Positions 17,601-28,251 of a stretch of DNA of 64,000 nt are shown one piece after another. The notes under the pieces were generated by a model. The model did not search any database, had not been told where the DNA came from, and was given only the letters and a program-made list of their open reading frames with translations. Source of the stretch: Phytophthora sp. 'mugwort' (Eukaryota; Oomycota; Peronosporomycetes; Peronosporales; Peronosporaceae); contig JAUCEF010000019.1 in assembly GCA_033558025.1 (NCBI GenBank), positions 1 to 64,000 on the forward strand, given 5' to 3'. The position numbers and the translations under genes are program-made. Numbering within the stretch: the first letter of the stretch is position 1; the number at the start of each line of letters is the position of its first letter.

Positions 17601-17660
17601 TTAAGACAATATAAGACAATATAAGACAATATAAGACAATATAAGACAATATAAGACAAA
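17601..17660 (+). repeat. Tandem ATAAGACAAT repeat (10 bp, about six units)
   Basis: Four perfect consecutive copies at 17611-17650 are flanked by one-mismatch copies on each side. The block lies about 90 nt upstream of the rns 5' end. The core TTTAAGA also resembles motifs in other long spacers. Confidence 0.95.
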
Positions 17661-17741
17661 AATTAATATAAGAATGTTATAATATTAAATTTTTAAATAT
17701 TTGTTATTTTAAAAATTAATATTAAATAATTAATATAAAAC

Positions 17742-18599
17742 TTAAATAGAGTTTGATCCTGGCTCAGAATAAATGCTATCGGTATGCTTAACACATGCAA
17801 GTTGAATGTTTTTAAAACATAGCGAACGGGTGAGTAACACGTGAATTATCTACCTTTTAATTCAGAATAATTATTTTTATAAAAATACTGAATAAATTAA
17901 TTAAAGTTTTTAACGTTAAAAGATGAGTTTGCGCAAGATTATGGTAGTTGGTAGTTTAATAGACAACCAAGCCTATTATCTTTAGCTGGTTTGAAAGAAT
18001 GATCAGCCACATTGGGACTGAGACACGGCCCAAACTTTTTTAAAGGCAGCAGTGGGGAATTTTGGACAATGAGCGGAAGCTTGATCCAGCAATACCGAGT
18101 GGGTGATGACGGCTAATTAGGTTGTAAAGCTCTTTCATTAAGGAGGAAAATGACAGTACTTAAAAAAGAAGTTCCGGCTAATACCCGTGCCAGCAGCCGC
18201 GGTAATACGGGAGGAGCGAGCATTATTCGGGATGATTAGGCGTAAAGGGTTTGTAGGTAGTTTTTTAAGTTGAAAGAAACAAATTAAAGCTCAACTTTAT
18301 ACATTTTTTCAAAACTGATAAACTGGAGTATAAATAGAGGATAATGGAATTTCTATTGGAGTGATAAAATACGTTGATAATAGAAGGAAGACCTATGGCG
18401 AAGGCAATTATCTGGGTATATACTGACACTGAGAAACGAAAGCTTGGGTAGCGAACGGGATTAGAGACCCCGGTAGTCCATGCTGTAAACGATGAGTGCT
18501 AATATTTAGAATTTTTAGATATAACAGCTAACGCGTTAAGCACTCCGCCTGAAAAGTATAATCGCAAGATTGAAATTCAAAGGAATTGACGGGAGTCTA

Positions 18600-18631
<32 letters not shown>

Positions 18632-19250
18632 AATACGCGCAGAACCTTACCAACTCTTGCTAATTTTTATTTAAAATTTTTATATAAAAAACAGGTGTTG
18701 CATGGCTGTCGTCAGCTCGTGTTGTGAAATGTTTGGTTAAATCCTTTAACGAGCGCAACCCCTATGATTAGTTACTAATTTATTATAAATAGATAAAAGT
18801 ACTCTAATGAAAAAATTAATGATAGGTTAATGGAAGGTGGGGATGACGTCAAGTCTTCATGGCCCTTATGAGTTGGGCTACACACGTGCTACAATGATAA
18901 TTACAATGAGAAGCAATAATGATATAAGTTGGAGCAAATCTTCAAAAATTATCTTAGTTCGAATTAAGGGCTGAAACTCGCCCTTATGAAGTTGGAATCG
19001 CTAGTAATCGCAGAACAGCATGCTGCGGTGAATATGTTACTGGACTTTGTACACACCGCCCGTCACATCAGGGAAGTTGATTGTTTTTAAAATAATTTTT
19101 AATTCTTTTATAAAATTTAATAATTATTTAAATAAAATAATTTAAAATTTTTATAAAATAAATTATAATTCCTAAAAAGTGGTTAGTAACTTTGATGAAG
19201 TCGTAACAAGGTAGTCGTAGGGGAACCTGTGTCTGGAAGAGATCTTTAAG
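17742..19250 (+). rRNA. rns: Small-subunit ribosomal RNA
   Basis: Bacterial-type 16S landmarks are all present: AGAGTTTGATCCTGGCTCAG at the 5' end, GTGCCAGCAGCCGCGGTAATAC near 18187, GTACACACCGCCCGTC near 19049 and GTAACAAGGTAGTCGTAGGGGAACCTG near 19202. The 3' tail reads GTCTGGAAGAGATC and lacks the CCTCC anti-Shine-Dalgarno sequence. The late variable helix near 19085-19165 is an expanded AT-rich stem. No intron is seen. Ends are approximate by a few nucleotides. Confidence 0.97.
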
Positions 19251-19277
19251 CATTCTTAAATTAAAATTAAAAGTCTT

Positions 19278-19349
19278 AGGAAAATAGTTTAATTGGTAAA
19301 ATCATAGTCTCCAAAATTATTGTTATGGGTTCAAGTCCCATTTTTCCTG
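19278..19349 (+). tRNA. trnW(cca): tRNA-Trp(CCA)
   Basis: Acceptor AGGAAAA/TTTTCCT, anticodon loop CTCCAAA (anticodon CCA), T arm ATGGGTTCAAGTCCCAT. A CCA anticodon reads UGG only, consistent with UGA being a stop here. Confidence 0.95.
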
Positions 19350-19941
19350 TTTATTATAAAATATTATAAATCAAAAAAATTTTATAATATCTGAAATTAA
19401 TTAAATTCAAGTTATAAAAATAAAATTTTATTTAAAATACTTTTTAATCAAAGGGAATTTAAATTTAGATTTATAATATTTTATAATAAATATAGTTTTA
19501 TATGTTTAAAATAAAAATATTATTATAAATATTCAATTTTAAAATTACTCCATTATTCCTAAAAAAATATTCATAAACAGATTAATTAATGTTTATATTA
19601 AGAAAACATTCTCAATATTAAATAATTTTAATTTATTAGTTAATATTATTGATTAATCGTTAAATGAATACTCTTTAAATAATTATTATTTCATTTTTAT
19701 TATATTCTACATTAATATTTATTATTGTATATAAAAACATTTTAAAAATAATATGATTATTTAATATAAATTATTTTAATTTTTAAAAAATTTTATATTC
19801 TTTAAGAAAAAAAAAAAATAATTCAATTATTTTTACAATATAAATAATAAAATTTATATTTTTTCTTGAATATTAATATTCAAAAACTCTTAATTTTGTA
19901 TATATTAAAAATTAAATAAAATAATAAATTTCAAGTATATT
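19350..19941. other. Long AT-rich non-coding spacer between trnW and cox2
   Basis: I see no supported gene in these 592 nt. It contains the TTCTTTAAGA motif near 19799 and a segment at about 19808-19862 that recurs almost unchanged in inverted orientation at 23402-23461. Short inverted repeats are frequent but not distinctive. It is a possible transcription or replication control region for cox2-cox1. Confidence 0.6.
19808..19862 (+). repeat. Spacer repeat R1, copy upstream of cox2
   Basis: The A-run followed by TAATTCAATTATTTTT and AATATAAATAATAAAATTTA is nearly identical to the reverse complement of 23402-23461 (mirrored at 60826-60885). The two copies flank cox2-cox1-orf137 in opposite orientation. 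Confidence 0.75.
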
Positions 19942-20718
19942 ATGACAATAATAAATTATATAAATAATCAATTCACTTTTTTAGATATGGCTGAACCTTG
20001 GCAATTAGGTTTTCAAGATCCAGCAACACCTGTTATGGAAGGTATTATTAATTTTCATCATGATTTAATGTTTTTTTTAATTATGATTACTGTATTTGTT
20101 TGTTGGATGTTATTTAGAGTTATTACTCTTTTTGATGAAAAAAAAAATAAAATTCCAGCAACAATTGTACATGGTGCTACTATTGAAATTATTTGGACTT
20201 CTATTCCAGCCTTAATTTTATTAACGGTAGCTATTCCATCTTTTGCTTTATTATATTCAATGGATGAAGTAATTGATCCTATTATTACTTTAAAAGTAAT
20301 TGGTAGTCAATGGTATTGGAGTTATGAATATTCAGATAATTTAGAATTTTCTGATGAACCTTTAATTTTTGATAGTTATATGATTCAAGAAGATGATTTA
20401 GCAATAGGTCAATTTAGAATTTTAGAAGTTGATAATCGTGTGGTTGTTCCAACTAATAGTCATATTCGAGTATTAATTACTGCTTCAGATGTTTTACATT
20501 CATGGGCAATACCTTCATTAGGTATAAAATTAGATGCTTGTCCTGGTCGTTTAAATCAAACATCAATGTTTATTAAACGTGAAGGTGTTTTTTATGGACA
20601 ATGTAGTGAAATTTGTGGAGTAAATCATGGATTTATGCCTATTGTTGTAGAAGCTGTTTCATTAGAAGATTATTTAATTTGGTTAAAAAATAAAATCAAT
20701 TTTGATTTTAATATATAA
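19942..20718 (+). CDS. cox2: Cytochrome c oxidase subunit II
   Basis: Cox2 accepts electrons from cytochrome c through the CuA centre of complex IV. The 258-aa product has two N-terminal membrane hairpin segments at about 30-110, the aromatic loop QWYWSYEY near 129, and the CuA binding region with HS in DVLHSWAIP and [15 protein letters not shown] (C221, C225, H229, M232). ATG start. It is followed after 13 nt by the TatA-like ORF and then cox1. The second copy runs off the window end. Confidence 0.98.
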   Translation: MTIINYINNQFTFLDMAEPWQLGFQDPATPVMEGIINFHHDLMFFLIMITVFVCWMLFRVITLFDEKKNKIPATIVHGATIEIIWTSIPALILLTVAIPSFALLYSMDEVIDPIITLKVIGSQWYWSYEYSDNLEFSDEPLIFDSYMIQEDDLAIGQFRILEVDNRVVVPTNSHIRVLITASDVLHSWAIPSLGIKLDACPGRLNQTSMFIKREGVFYGQCSEICGVNHGFMPIVVEAVSLEDYLIWLKNKINFDFNI

Positions 20719-20731
20719 TTAAAAAATTTTT

Positions 20732-20830
20732 ATGGTATTTAAAATCATTGGTATAATTTTTTTAATATTATTACTATTTACTGATATTAAAAAATTAATT
20801 AATAAAATCAAACAATTTTTCAATAAATAA
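20732..20830 (+). CDS. 32-aa single-span protein, candidate TatA
   Basis: A short ATG-initiated ORF starts 13 nt after cox2 on the same strand. Its layout is that of a minimal TatA: a short N-terminus, one hydrophobic helix (IIGIIFLILLLF), a two-residue hinge (TD), then a basic amphipathic stretch KKLINKIKQFFNK. Bacterial TatA has ...LLLFG.KKL...., so the hinge glycine is missing. tatC is present in this genome, which gives a partner. The ORF is too short for a firm homology claim. It might instead be another small membrane peptide. An identical copy is at 63459-63557. Confidence 0.5.
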   Translation: MVFKIIGIIFLILLLFTDIKKLINKIKQFFNK

Positions 20831-20940
20831 AAATAATTTATTTTTTTGATAATAAAAAATTAAAAAAACCAACGCTTTTTTTGATTTAAAAATAAAATAT
20901 ATAATTTTGCATTTAAAATAAAATTTAAAAATATAAATAA

Positions 20941-22419
<1,479 letters not shown>

Positions 22420-22661
22420 AAAAAATTTTTATAATTATTAATAATTAAATTAATCTTTATTAATAATTATATTAAAAATTTTTAATTTAATTAATACCGT
22501 TTTACGGTGTTTTATAAAAATTTAAAATTTTTATATTATTTAAGAGAAAAAAATATTAGTAAAATTTAAATAAAAAAAAATATTAAATCTCAAAAATTAA
22601 ATCAAATAAAAATTTAATTAATAACAAATTAATTATTAATAAAATAATTTAAATTATAATT
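22420..22661. promoter_or_regulatory. AT-rich spacer with small hairpin between cox1 and orf137
   Basis: No gene is seen in these 242 nt. A GC-containing hairpin ACCGT-TTT-ACGGT lies at 22496-22508, and a TTTAAGAGAAAA motif follows near 22538. The hairpin may help 3'-end formation of cox1 mRNA. This is inference from structure only. Confidence 0.35.
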
Positions 22662-23075
22662 ATGGATATCGAAAATATTTTAATAGACTTAAACAATGAC
22701 AACAATAATATTGAAAAACACGAATCACAAGAACAAACATCAAATTATATAAAATATATAATATTTATAATAGGTGCCTTTTTTATTTTAGGTTTAACTA
22801 TTTTTTTAATTTATTTCAATAGCGATTTTCCAATAGTTTCTGCATTACAGGATTTAAGGAATATCGTCGATGATGAAACTTTCAATCAAATAAAACAAGT
22901 TGTTTTAAAAATGTTACGTGAACCTGAAAAAAGGGCGGCTGGATTAAATTTATTAGAATTATTAAAACTAACTATTCATCCAAGACATTTATTAAAAGAT
23001 AATCCACAAGAATTTGAAAAAATGATGACTCATTTAATTAAAATTTTAATTTCTATTTTTAAAGAAGATGGCTAA
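22662..23075 (+). CDS. Unassigned single-span membrane protein (orf137)
   Basis: 137 aa. There is an acidic, asparagine-rich N-terminal arm (about 1-28), one membrane helix at about 31-52 (YIIFIIGAFFILGLTIFLIY), then a soluble helical domain with balanced charge (DETFNQIKQVVLKML, EPEKRAAGLNLLELLKL) ending in KEDG. Less biased composition than the spacers and perfect conservation in both arms support a real gene. No family recognised. It ends 2 nt before a strong terminator-like hairpin. Confidence 0.72.
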   Translation: MDIENILIDLNNDNNNIEKHESQEQTSNYIKYIIFIIGAFFILGLTIFLIYFNSDFPIVSALQDLRNIVDDETFNQIKQVVLKMLREPEKRAAGLNLLELLKLTIHPRHLLKDNPQEFEKMMTHLIKILISIFKEDG

Positions 23076-23077
23076 AA

Positions 23078-23105
23078 AAACCTATTTAATTTGTTAAATA
23101 GGTTT
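23078..23105. terminator. 11-bp hairpin after orf137
   Basis: AAACCTATTTA and TAAATAGGTTT pair perfectly around a 6-nt loop, starting 2 nt after the orf137 stop and lying between convergent transcription units. It could form 3' ends of orf137 mRNA and, being symmetrical, of the opposite strand. The mirror copy is at 61182-61209. Confidence 0.6.
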
Positions 23106-23239
23106 CTAGATATACAATATATACATTATGTAAATTTTTACCAATTAAAAACTAATTATGTGATTTTAAATTATAACTATGTTGATATTAATTTAATTTT
23201 AGTTATTGAGTATTTAATAAAAATTAATCTATTTAAATA

Positions 23240-23345
23240 TTTATGTCATCAATAACTTATGTTAAACCATCTTGATTAAAAGTTATAGAATTAGCAATAA
23301 TAATATTCTGTATTTATATTAAATTTGTAAGTGAACGCATTCTTC
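23240..23345 (+). ncRNA. Weak 5S rRNA-like candidate
   Basis: CCATCTTGATTAAAAGTTAT at 23267-23286 resembles the helix III/loop C segment of 5S rRNA (CCATCTCGAACTC.GAAGTTAA). It is closed by a possible helix II, ATAACT (23252-23257) with AGTTAT (23281-23286), and followed by TTAGC and TGTAAGTGAACGC, loosely like the loop-E/helix V side. Helix I is not convincing. Chance similarity in AT-rich DNA is quite possible. The call is an inference only. Confidence 0.2.
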
Positions 23346-23401
23346 TTATATTTTTTAGAATATTTATTGAAAAAAATTGATTTTTTTAATTTATTATTTC
23401 T

Positions 23402-23461
23402 TAAAAAATTTAAATTTTATTATTTATATTATAAAAATAATTGAATTATTTTTTTTTTAAG
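23402..23461 (-). repeat. Spacer repeat R1, inverted copy after trnR
   Basis: The reverse complement of this segment matches 19808-19862 with few changes. On the minus strand it lies directly downstream of trnR, so it may act as a processing or termination signal in that direction. Confidence 0.75.
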
Positions 23462-23486
23462 AATGAAATTTTTAAATAAAACTAAT

Positions 23487-23559
23487 TACAATCTCTTGGA
23501 TTTGAACCAAGATTTTAAAGCTTAGAAGGCTAATACTCTACCAATTAAGTTAAGATTGT
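23487..23559 (-). tRNA. trnR(ucu): tRNA-Arg(UCU)
   Basis: Acceptor ACAATCT/AGATTGT, anticodon loop CTTCTAA (anticodon TCT), T arm CTTGGTTCAAATCCAAG. The anticodon stem has only three normal pairs (AGC/GCT) with U-U mismatches outside, identical in both arms. Confidence 0.9.
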
Positions 23560-23576
23560 TTTAGTTTTATTAAGAA

Positions 23577-24287
23577 TTAAACAGTTTTATCTGAATATAC
23601 ATTAAAAATAGCTTTTAATGCATCTCGTGAAAGTTGTTTATAAATATTTTGTTTTAAAAATTTTTTTTTTTCCTTTTTAGTTAAAGTAACCGCTCCTATT
23701 AAAGCTATTAATAATATAATACCTGCAACTAAAAAAAAAAAAGCATAATAACTATATAAAATTTGTCCAATTGTTTCAATATTTGTAATAGTATCTAATT
23801 GATAGATAAAATTTTTTAAAAAGGGTTTGACATCAACAAATATTTCAAAAGTACCTTTCATACTATCGTGAAAAAAAAATAAAGTATTTACTTTTTGAGT
23901 AAAAAAAGAATTATTTATTAAATGGTAATATGATGTAAAAACTTTACTAAACATAACAAACGTTTCTAAAAAAAAAATAAAACTAATTAAAAAAATAATT
24001 GGTAAATAACCAAAATTATTTTTTATTTTATTTTTATCAATTAAAACATTAACATCTAGCATCATAATAACAAATAAAAATAATACAGTAATAGCTCCTA
24101 CATAAATAATAATTAACATTATTGATAAAAATTCAATTTCAGAAATTAATAATAATCCAGTTGAATTAGTAAAAACTAATATTAAAAAAAATGCAGAATA
24201 TATTGTATTTGTAGAATATATTACAAATATAGCTGAAGTTAAAGCTATAGTTGAAAAAGTATAAAAGAAAATTGTTTCGAAATCCAT
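23577..24287 (-). CDS. nad6: NADH dehydrogenase subunit 6
   Basis: ND6 belongs to the proton-pumping membrane arm of complex I. The 236-aa product has five hydrophobic segments. The conserved region at about 55-75 (IMLIIIYVGAITVLFLFVIMML) is the ND6 hallmark (..YvGAi.vLflFvimml). A last span precedes a basic tail (LTKKEKKKFLKQ). It is followed by trnR on the same strand and preceded by nad5, 60 nt away. Confidence 0.97.
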   Translation of the reverse strand: MDFETIFFYTFSTIALTSAIFVIYSTNTIYSAFFLILVFTNSTGLLLISEIEFLSIMLIIIYVGAITVLFLFVIMMLDVNVLIDKNKIKNNFGYLPIIFLISFIFFLETFVMFSKVFTSYYHLINNSFFTQKVNTLFFFHDSMKGTFEIFVDVKPFLKNFIYQLDTITNIETIGQILYSYYAFFFLVAGIILLIALIGAVTLTKKEKKKFLKQNIYKQLSRDALKAIFNVYSDKTV

Positions 24288-24347
24288 AATGTATTTAAAT
24301 TATATAAATTTATAATTATATCTTAAAAGATACATATTTTATTATTT

Positions 24348-26342
24348 TTATTTAATTAATAAAAAAATAAATAAAAATAATAAAATAGTAATAATATTAA
24401 AAAAATAAATAATAGAAAAAAAAATAATATTTATTAAACAAATAATGCTAATTAACATTAATAATGAATAGTGATAAATATAACCTGTTTGTAATAAAAT
24501 TATTTTTTGACTTAAGAAAGAAAAAACGGTTATTAAACCAAAAGGACCACACATTTCAATTAAACCTTTATCAATCATTTTATATGTTACATTATAACCA
24601 ACTTTTAATATATATTGATTAATAAATTCATAATAAATTTTATCAAAATACCATTTTCTATTTAAAAAATTATAAAAATAAAGACCATATTTTGAAATTT
24701 TTAAGTTATATAAAAATCTAAATTTAAAAAAATATAAATAAAAGGCACAAAATAAGCCACAAAAACTTAAAATAACAGGTAATAATTTAAAAAATGTTGG
24801 TAAAAATTCAGCATCAATCATTTGATTATTAAATGGATTTATATAAATTGAGTTATTCCAAAAATTTGAACCTAACCCAACAAACATATCTTTAGAAATA
24901 TAACCTATAAAAATACTACCAAATGCTAAAACTCCTAAAGGAATACCCATTTCTAATGGAACATCATGTGCATTTTTAATAACATTTTTATAGGCATTAG
25001 TTTCACTTAAAAAAGCAAAAAATAATAAACGTGTTGAATAGAATGCCGTAAAAAATGCACCAATAGTACCCAACCAATAAGCAAAATGACCTGTTTCACT
25101 AAAACTTGAAAATGCAACTTCTAATATTAAATCTTTAGAATAAAAACCAGTTAAAAAAGGAAAACCCATTAAAGATAATGAACCTATTAAAAACATTATA
25201 TAAGTAAAAGGTAAAATTCTTCTTAAACCACCCATTTTTCTTATATCTTGTTCATCACCCATAGCATGAATTACAGCACCGGAACATAAAAATAATAATG
25301 CTTTAAAATATGCATGATTTGATAAATGAAAAATAGCTAAAGGATAATTTGATAATCCACAAGCAAAAAACATATAACCTAATTGACTACAAGTAGAATA
25401 GGCAACTATTTTTTTAAAATCATTTTGTACTAGACCAATTGTACTTGAGAAAAAGGCTGTAGAAGCTCCAATAATTGTAATAACTTTTAAAGAAAACATT
25501 GAATATTCAAACATTGGTGAACAACGTGCAATTAAATAAACACCAGCAGTTACCATAGTCGCTGCATGGATTAATGCCGAAACCGGCGTAGGTCCTTCCA
25601 TAGCATCGGGTAACCATAAATGTAAAAAAATTTGAGCAGATTTACCCATAGCACCTATAAAAATTAAAATACACGCAACATCAATAATACTTAAAATATA
25701 ATTAAAAAAAATAAATTTAAAATCTTTAACAATAGAAATTGCTGCAAATGTACTAAAATATTCAATAGTTCTAATATTATAAAAAACAGTTAATACACCT
25801 AATAATAAGATTAAATCACTAATTCGATTAACTAACATAGCTTTTATAGCTGCTTTATTCGCTTGTAAACGTGTAAACCAAAAATTAATTAATAAATATG
25901 AACAAAAACCAACACCTTCCCATCCAACAAACATTTGCATAAAATTATCACCTGTAACTAATATAATCATAAAAAAAGTAAATAGTGATAAATATGACAT
26001 AAATCTAGATAAATGTGGATCATGATCCATATATTTAGAAGAATATAAATGAACTAAAGTTGAAATACTTGTTACAACAATTAACATTATCATAGTTAAA
26101 CTATCAAATAAAAAACACCAATTACAATTAAATAAACCACTATTAATCCAATTTGAAATATAAATAATATACTCATATTCATTTGTAATTGAATTATATA
26201 TAATAATAAATGAAAAAAGACAACTTAAAAAAGTTGTTAATGTGGTTATAAATACAGAACCTTTACGGCCAATATAAAAACCAAATAATCCAGAAGCTAC
26301 TGAACCTAAAAAAGGTAAAAAAATTAAAGTTAATAATAACAT
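24348..26342 (-). CDS. nad5: NADH dehydrogenase subunit 5
   Basis: ND5 is the large antiporter-like subunit at the distal end of the complex I membrane arm. The 664-aa product has the ND5 landmarks HLYSSKYMDHDPHLSRFM, FVGWEGVGFCSYLLI, the proton-channel region LHLWLPDAMEGPTPVSALIH and GFPFLTGFYSKDLI. The long C-terminal lateral helix region follows. ATG start. Length is normal for protist ND5. Confidence 0.98.
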   Translation of the reverse strand: MLLLTLIFLPFLGSVASGLFGFYIGRKGSVFITTLTTFLSCLFSFIIIYNSITNEYEYIIYISNWINSGLFNCNWCFLFDSLTMIMLIVVTSISTLVHLYSSKYMDHDPHLSRFMSYLSLFTFFMIILVTGDNFMQMFVGWEGVGFCSYLLINFWFTRLQANKAAIKAMLVNRISDLILLLGVLTVFYNIRTIEYFSTFAAISIVKDFKFIFFNYILSIIDVACILIFIGAMGKSAQIFLHLWLPDAMEGPTPVSALIHAATMVTAGVYLIARCSPMFEYSMFSLKVITIIGASTAFFSSTIGLVQNDFKKIVAYSTCSQLGYMFFACGLSNYPLAIFHLSNHAYFKALLFLCSGAVIHAMGDEQDIRKMGGLRRILPFTYIMFLIGSLSLMGFPFLTGFYSKDLILEVAFSSFSETGHFAYWLGTIGAFFTAFYSTRLLFFAFLSETNAYKNVIKNAHDVPLEMGIPLGVLAFGSIFIGYISKDMFVGLGSNFWNNSIYINPFNNQMIDAEFLPTFFKLLPVILSFCGLFCAFYLYFFKFRFLYNLKISKYGLYFYNFLNRKWYFDKIYYEFINQYILKVGYNVTYKMIDKGLIEMCGPFGLITVFSFLSQKIILLQTGYIYHYSLLMLISIICLINIIFFSIIYFFNIITILLFLFIFLLIK

Positions 26343-26546
26343 AATAGAATAAAATAAATTTAAATTATTTAAAAATATAATAATAATTTTAAAATAATTC
26401 TTCTTAAAGAATAAATATTTTTTAAAAAATTAATATTAGAATAATATTTAAAATTATTTTCTATATAGAAAATAATTAATTTTTATCTGTTATGTTTTAT
26501 TTACAAAATATTATAATTATTTTTTATTAATAAAAAAATAATTATA
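26343..26546. promoter_or_regulatory. Spacer upstream of nad5 (minus strand) carrying the TTCTTTAAGA motif
   Basis: The minus strand reads ATTTATTCTTTAAGAAGAATT near 26397-26417, and a perfect AT palindrome TTATTTTCTATATAGAAAATAA lies near 26455. It separates atp1 from nad5 in the same transcription direction. No gene is visible. Promoter or processing roles are guesses. Confidence 0.35.
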
Positions 26547-28076
26547 TTATTTTGTAATAAAATTATTAGTAAAATTTGTTGCTAAAATATTAAGTTTTTT
26601 TTCTAATTCTTTAGATATTTCTTTTTTATTTAAGATTTCTTCTAAAATATTAAAATGATTATTTTTTATAAAATTTAACCAACTAATTTCAAAACTTGAA
26701 ATTTTATCAACAGCAATTTTATCTAAGAAACCACGTACACCTAAATAAATAATTACAATTTGATTTTCAACAGATAACGGTATATTTAAACCTTGTTTTA
26801 ACATTTCTGTTAATCTAATCCCTCTATTTAATTGTTGTTGAGTTGTAGCATCTAAATCAGAACCAAATTGAGCAAATGCTTGTACTTCTCTAAATTGTGC
26901 TAATTCTAATTTCATTGTACCAGCAATTTGTTTCATAGCTTTAATTTGTGCAGAAGAACCAACACGACTTACAGATAATCCAACACTAATTGCAGGTCTT
27001 TGACCTTCATTAAATAATTCTGTTTCTAAAAAAATTTGTCCATCAGTAATTGAAATAACATTTGTTGGAATATAAGCAGAAACATCTCCAGCTTGTGTTT
27101 CAATAATAGGTAATGCGGTTAATGAACCACCACCAATTTTTTTATTCATTTTAGCAGCTCTTTCTAATAAACGAGAGTGTAAATAAAAAACATCTCCAGG
27201 ATAAGCTTCTCTACCTGGAGGTCTTCTTAATAATAAAGACATTTGTCTATAAGCTACCGCTTGTTTTGATAAATCATCATAGAAAATAACAGCATGTTTA
27301 CCATTATCTCTAAAATATTCACCTAAAGCACAACCAGTATATGGAGCTAAATATTGTAAGGGTGCTGAATCTGAAGCAGTAGCCGCTACAATAACAGAAA
27401 AAAACATTGCATTTTTTTCTTCTAAAGTTTTTGTTAATTCAGCAATTGTTGATCTTTTTTGACCAACACCTACATAAATACAATATAATTGATTATTTAT
27501 ATCTTTTTTTAAATGAGGTTCTCTTTGATTAATTATAGTATCAATAGCAATAGATGTTTTACCTGTTTGTCTATCACCAATAATTAATTCCCTTTGACCA
27601 CGACCAATAGGAATTAAACTATCTACAGCTTTTAAACCTGTTTGTACAGGTTGTTTAACACTTTCTCTAGGCATAATACCTGGAGCTTTAACTTCAACTC
27701 TACTTTCTAATTTACTGTTAATTTGACCTTTACCATCAATGGGTTGTCCTAAAGCATCAACTACTCTACCTAATACTTCAGGTCCTACAGGTACACTAAC
27801 AATAGATCCAGTTCTTCGTACAAAATTACCTTCTTGAATTTCTCTATCATTACTAAAAACAACAACACCAACAACATCAGGTTCTAAATTTAAAGCCATT
27901 CCTTTAATATTACCATTATTAAATTCAACCATTTCACCTGCTTGAATTTTAGTTAAACCATAACATCTTGCAATACCATCACTCATTGAAAGAACAATAC
28001 CTGTTTCTTGTAAACTTTTTTCATCTTTATATTTTTTAATATTTGATTCCAGTATATATGATAATTCAATAGCCAT
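26547..28076 (-). CDS. atp1: ATP synthase F1 subunit alpha
   Basis: Alpha is the non-catalytic nucleotide-binding subunit of F1. The 509-aa product has the beta-barrel N-domain ([10 protein letters not shown]), Walker [10 protein letters not shown] near 175, the Walker B region [11 protein letters not shown] near 270, and the alpha/beta signature [17 protein letters not shown] near 370. The catalytic-site arginine of alpha lies in that SVSRVGS segment. Full length. Confidence 0.99.
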   Translation of the reverse strand: MAIELSYILESNIKKYKDEKSLQETGIVLSMSDGIARCYGLTKIQAGEMVEFNNGNIKGMALNLEPDVVGVVVFSNDREIQEGNFVRRTGSIVSVPVGPEVLGRVVDALGQPIDGKGQINSKLESRVEVKAPGIMPRESVKQPVQTGLKAVDSLIPIGRGQRELIIGDRQTGKTSIAIDTIINQREPHLKKDINNQLYCIYVGVGQKRSTIAELTKTLEEKNAMFFSVIVAATASDSAPLQYLAPYTGCALGEYFRDNGKHAVIFYDDLSKQAVAYRQMSLLLRRPPGREAYPGDVFYLHSRLLERAAKMNKKIGGGSLTALPIIETQAGDVSAYIPTNVISITDGQIFLETELFNEGQRPAISVGLSVSRVGSSAQIKAMKQIAGTMKLELAQFREVQAFAQFGSDLDATTQQQLNRGIRLTEMLKQGLNIPLSVENQIVIIYLGVRGFLDKIAVDKISSFEISWLNFIKNNHFNILEEILNKKEISKELEKKLNILATNFTNNFITK

Positions 28077-28155
28077 AGAGGTTATTAAATTATCATATTA
28101 TTTAATAATTATAAATTATTATAATTACCAAAATATATCAAATATATATTTTTTA

Positions 28156-28227
28156 TACCCTTTACGAGAATTGAACTCGTATTTTTACCGTGAAAAGGTA
28201 ATGTCCTAACCATTAGACTAAAAGGGC
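28156..28227 (-). tRNA. trnE(uuc): tRNA-Glu(UUC)
   Basis: Acceptor GCCCTTT/AAAGGGT, D arm TAGTCTAATGGTTAGGAC, anticodon loop TTTTCAC (anticodon TTC), T arm ACGAGTTCAATTCTCGT. Confidence 0.95.
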
Positions 28228-28251
28228 TTTTTATTAAACAAAAAATTTTGT

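Larger units (their letters stand above)
17377..17741. other. Non-coding spacer upstream of rns with a stem-loop, a G-run and 10-bp repeats
   Basis: No ORF or tRNA is visible in these 365 nt. The spacer holds a long stem-loop (17424-17473), a run of seven G followed by ATCC at 17500-17510, unusual in this AT-rich sequence, and a 10-bp tandem repeat (17601-17660). Its position immediately before rns makes it a candidate for transcription or replication signals. Confidence 0.7.
23106..23486. other. Non-coding spacer between orf137 and trnR with a possible 5S-like segment
   Basis: No protein gene is evident in 381 nt. The segment 23240-23345 is treated separately as a weak ncRNA candidate. The segment 23402-23461 is the inverted copy of spacer repeat R1. 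The spacer separates convergent units (cox2-cox1-orf137 on plus, nad5-nad6-trnR on minus). Confidence 0.6.

Noticed and set aside
19350..19941. tmRNA (ssrA), known from oomycete mitochondria
   Set aside because: No alanine-type acceptor with a T arm of the GGTTCGATTCC type was found here or in the other large spacers by eye.
23487..23559. trnR(ucu) as a pseudogene because of its weak anticodon stem
   Set aside because: Both arms keep it identical, and all other arms and loops are canonical.
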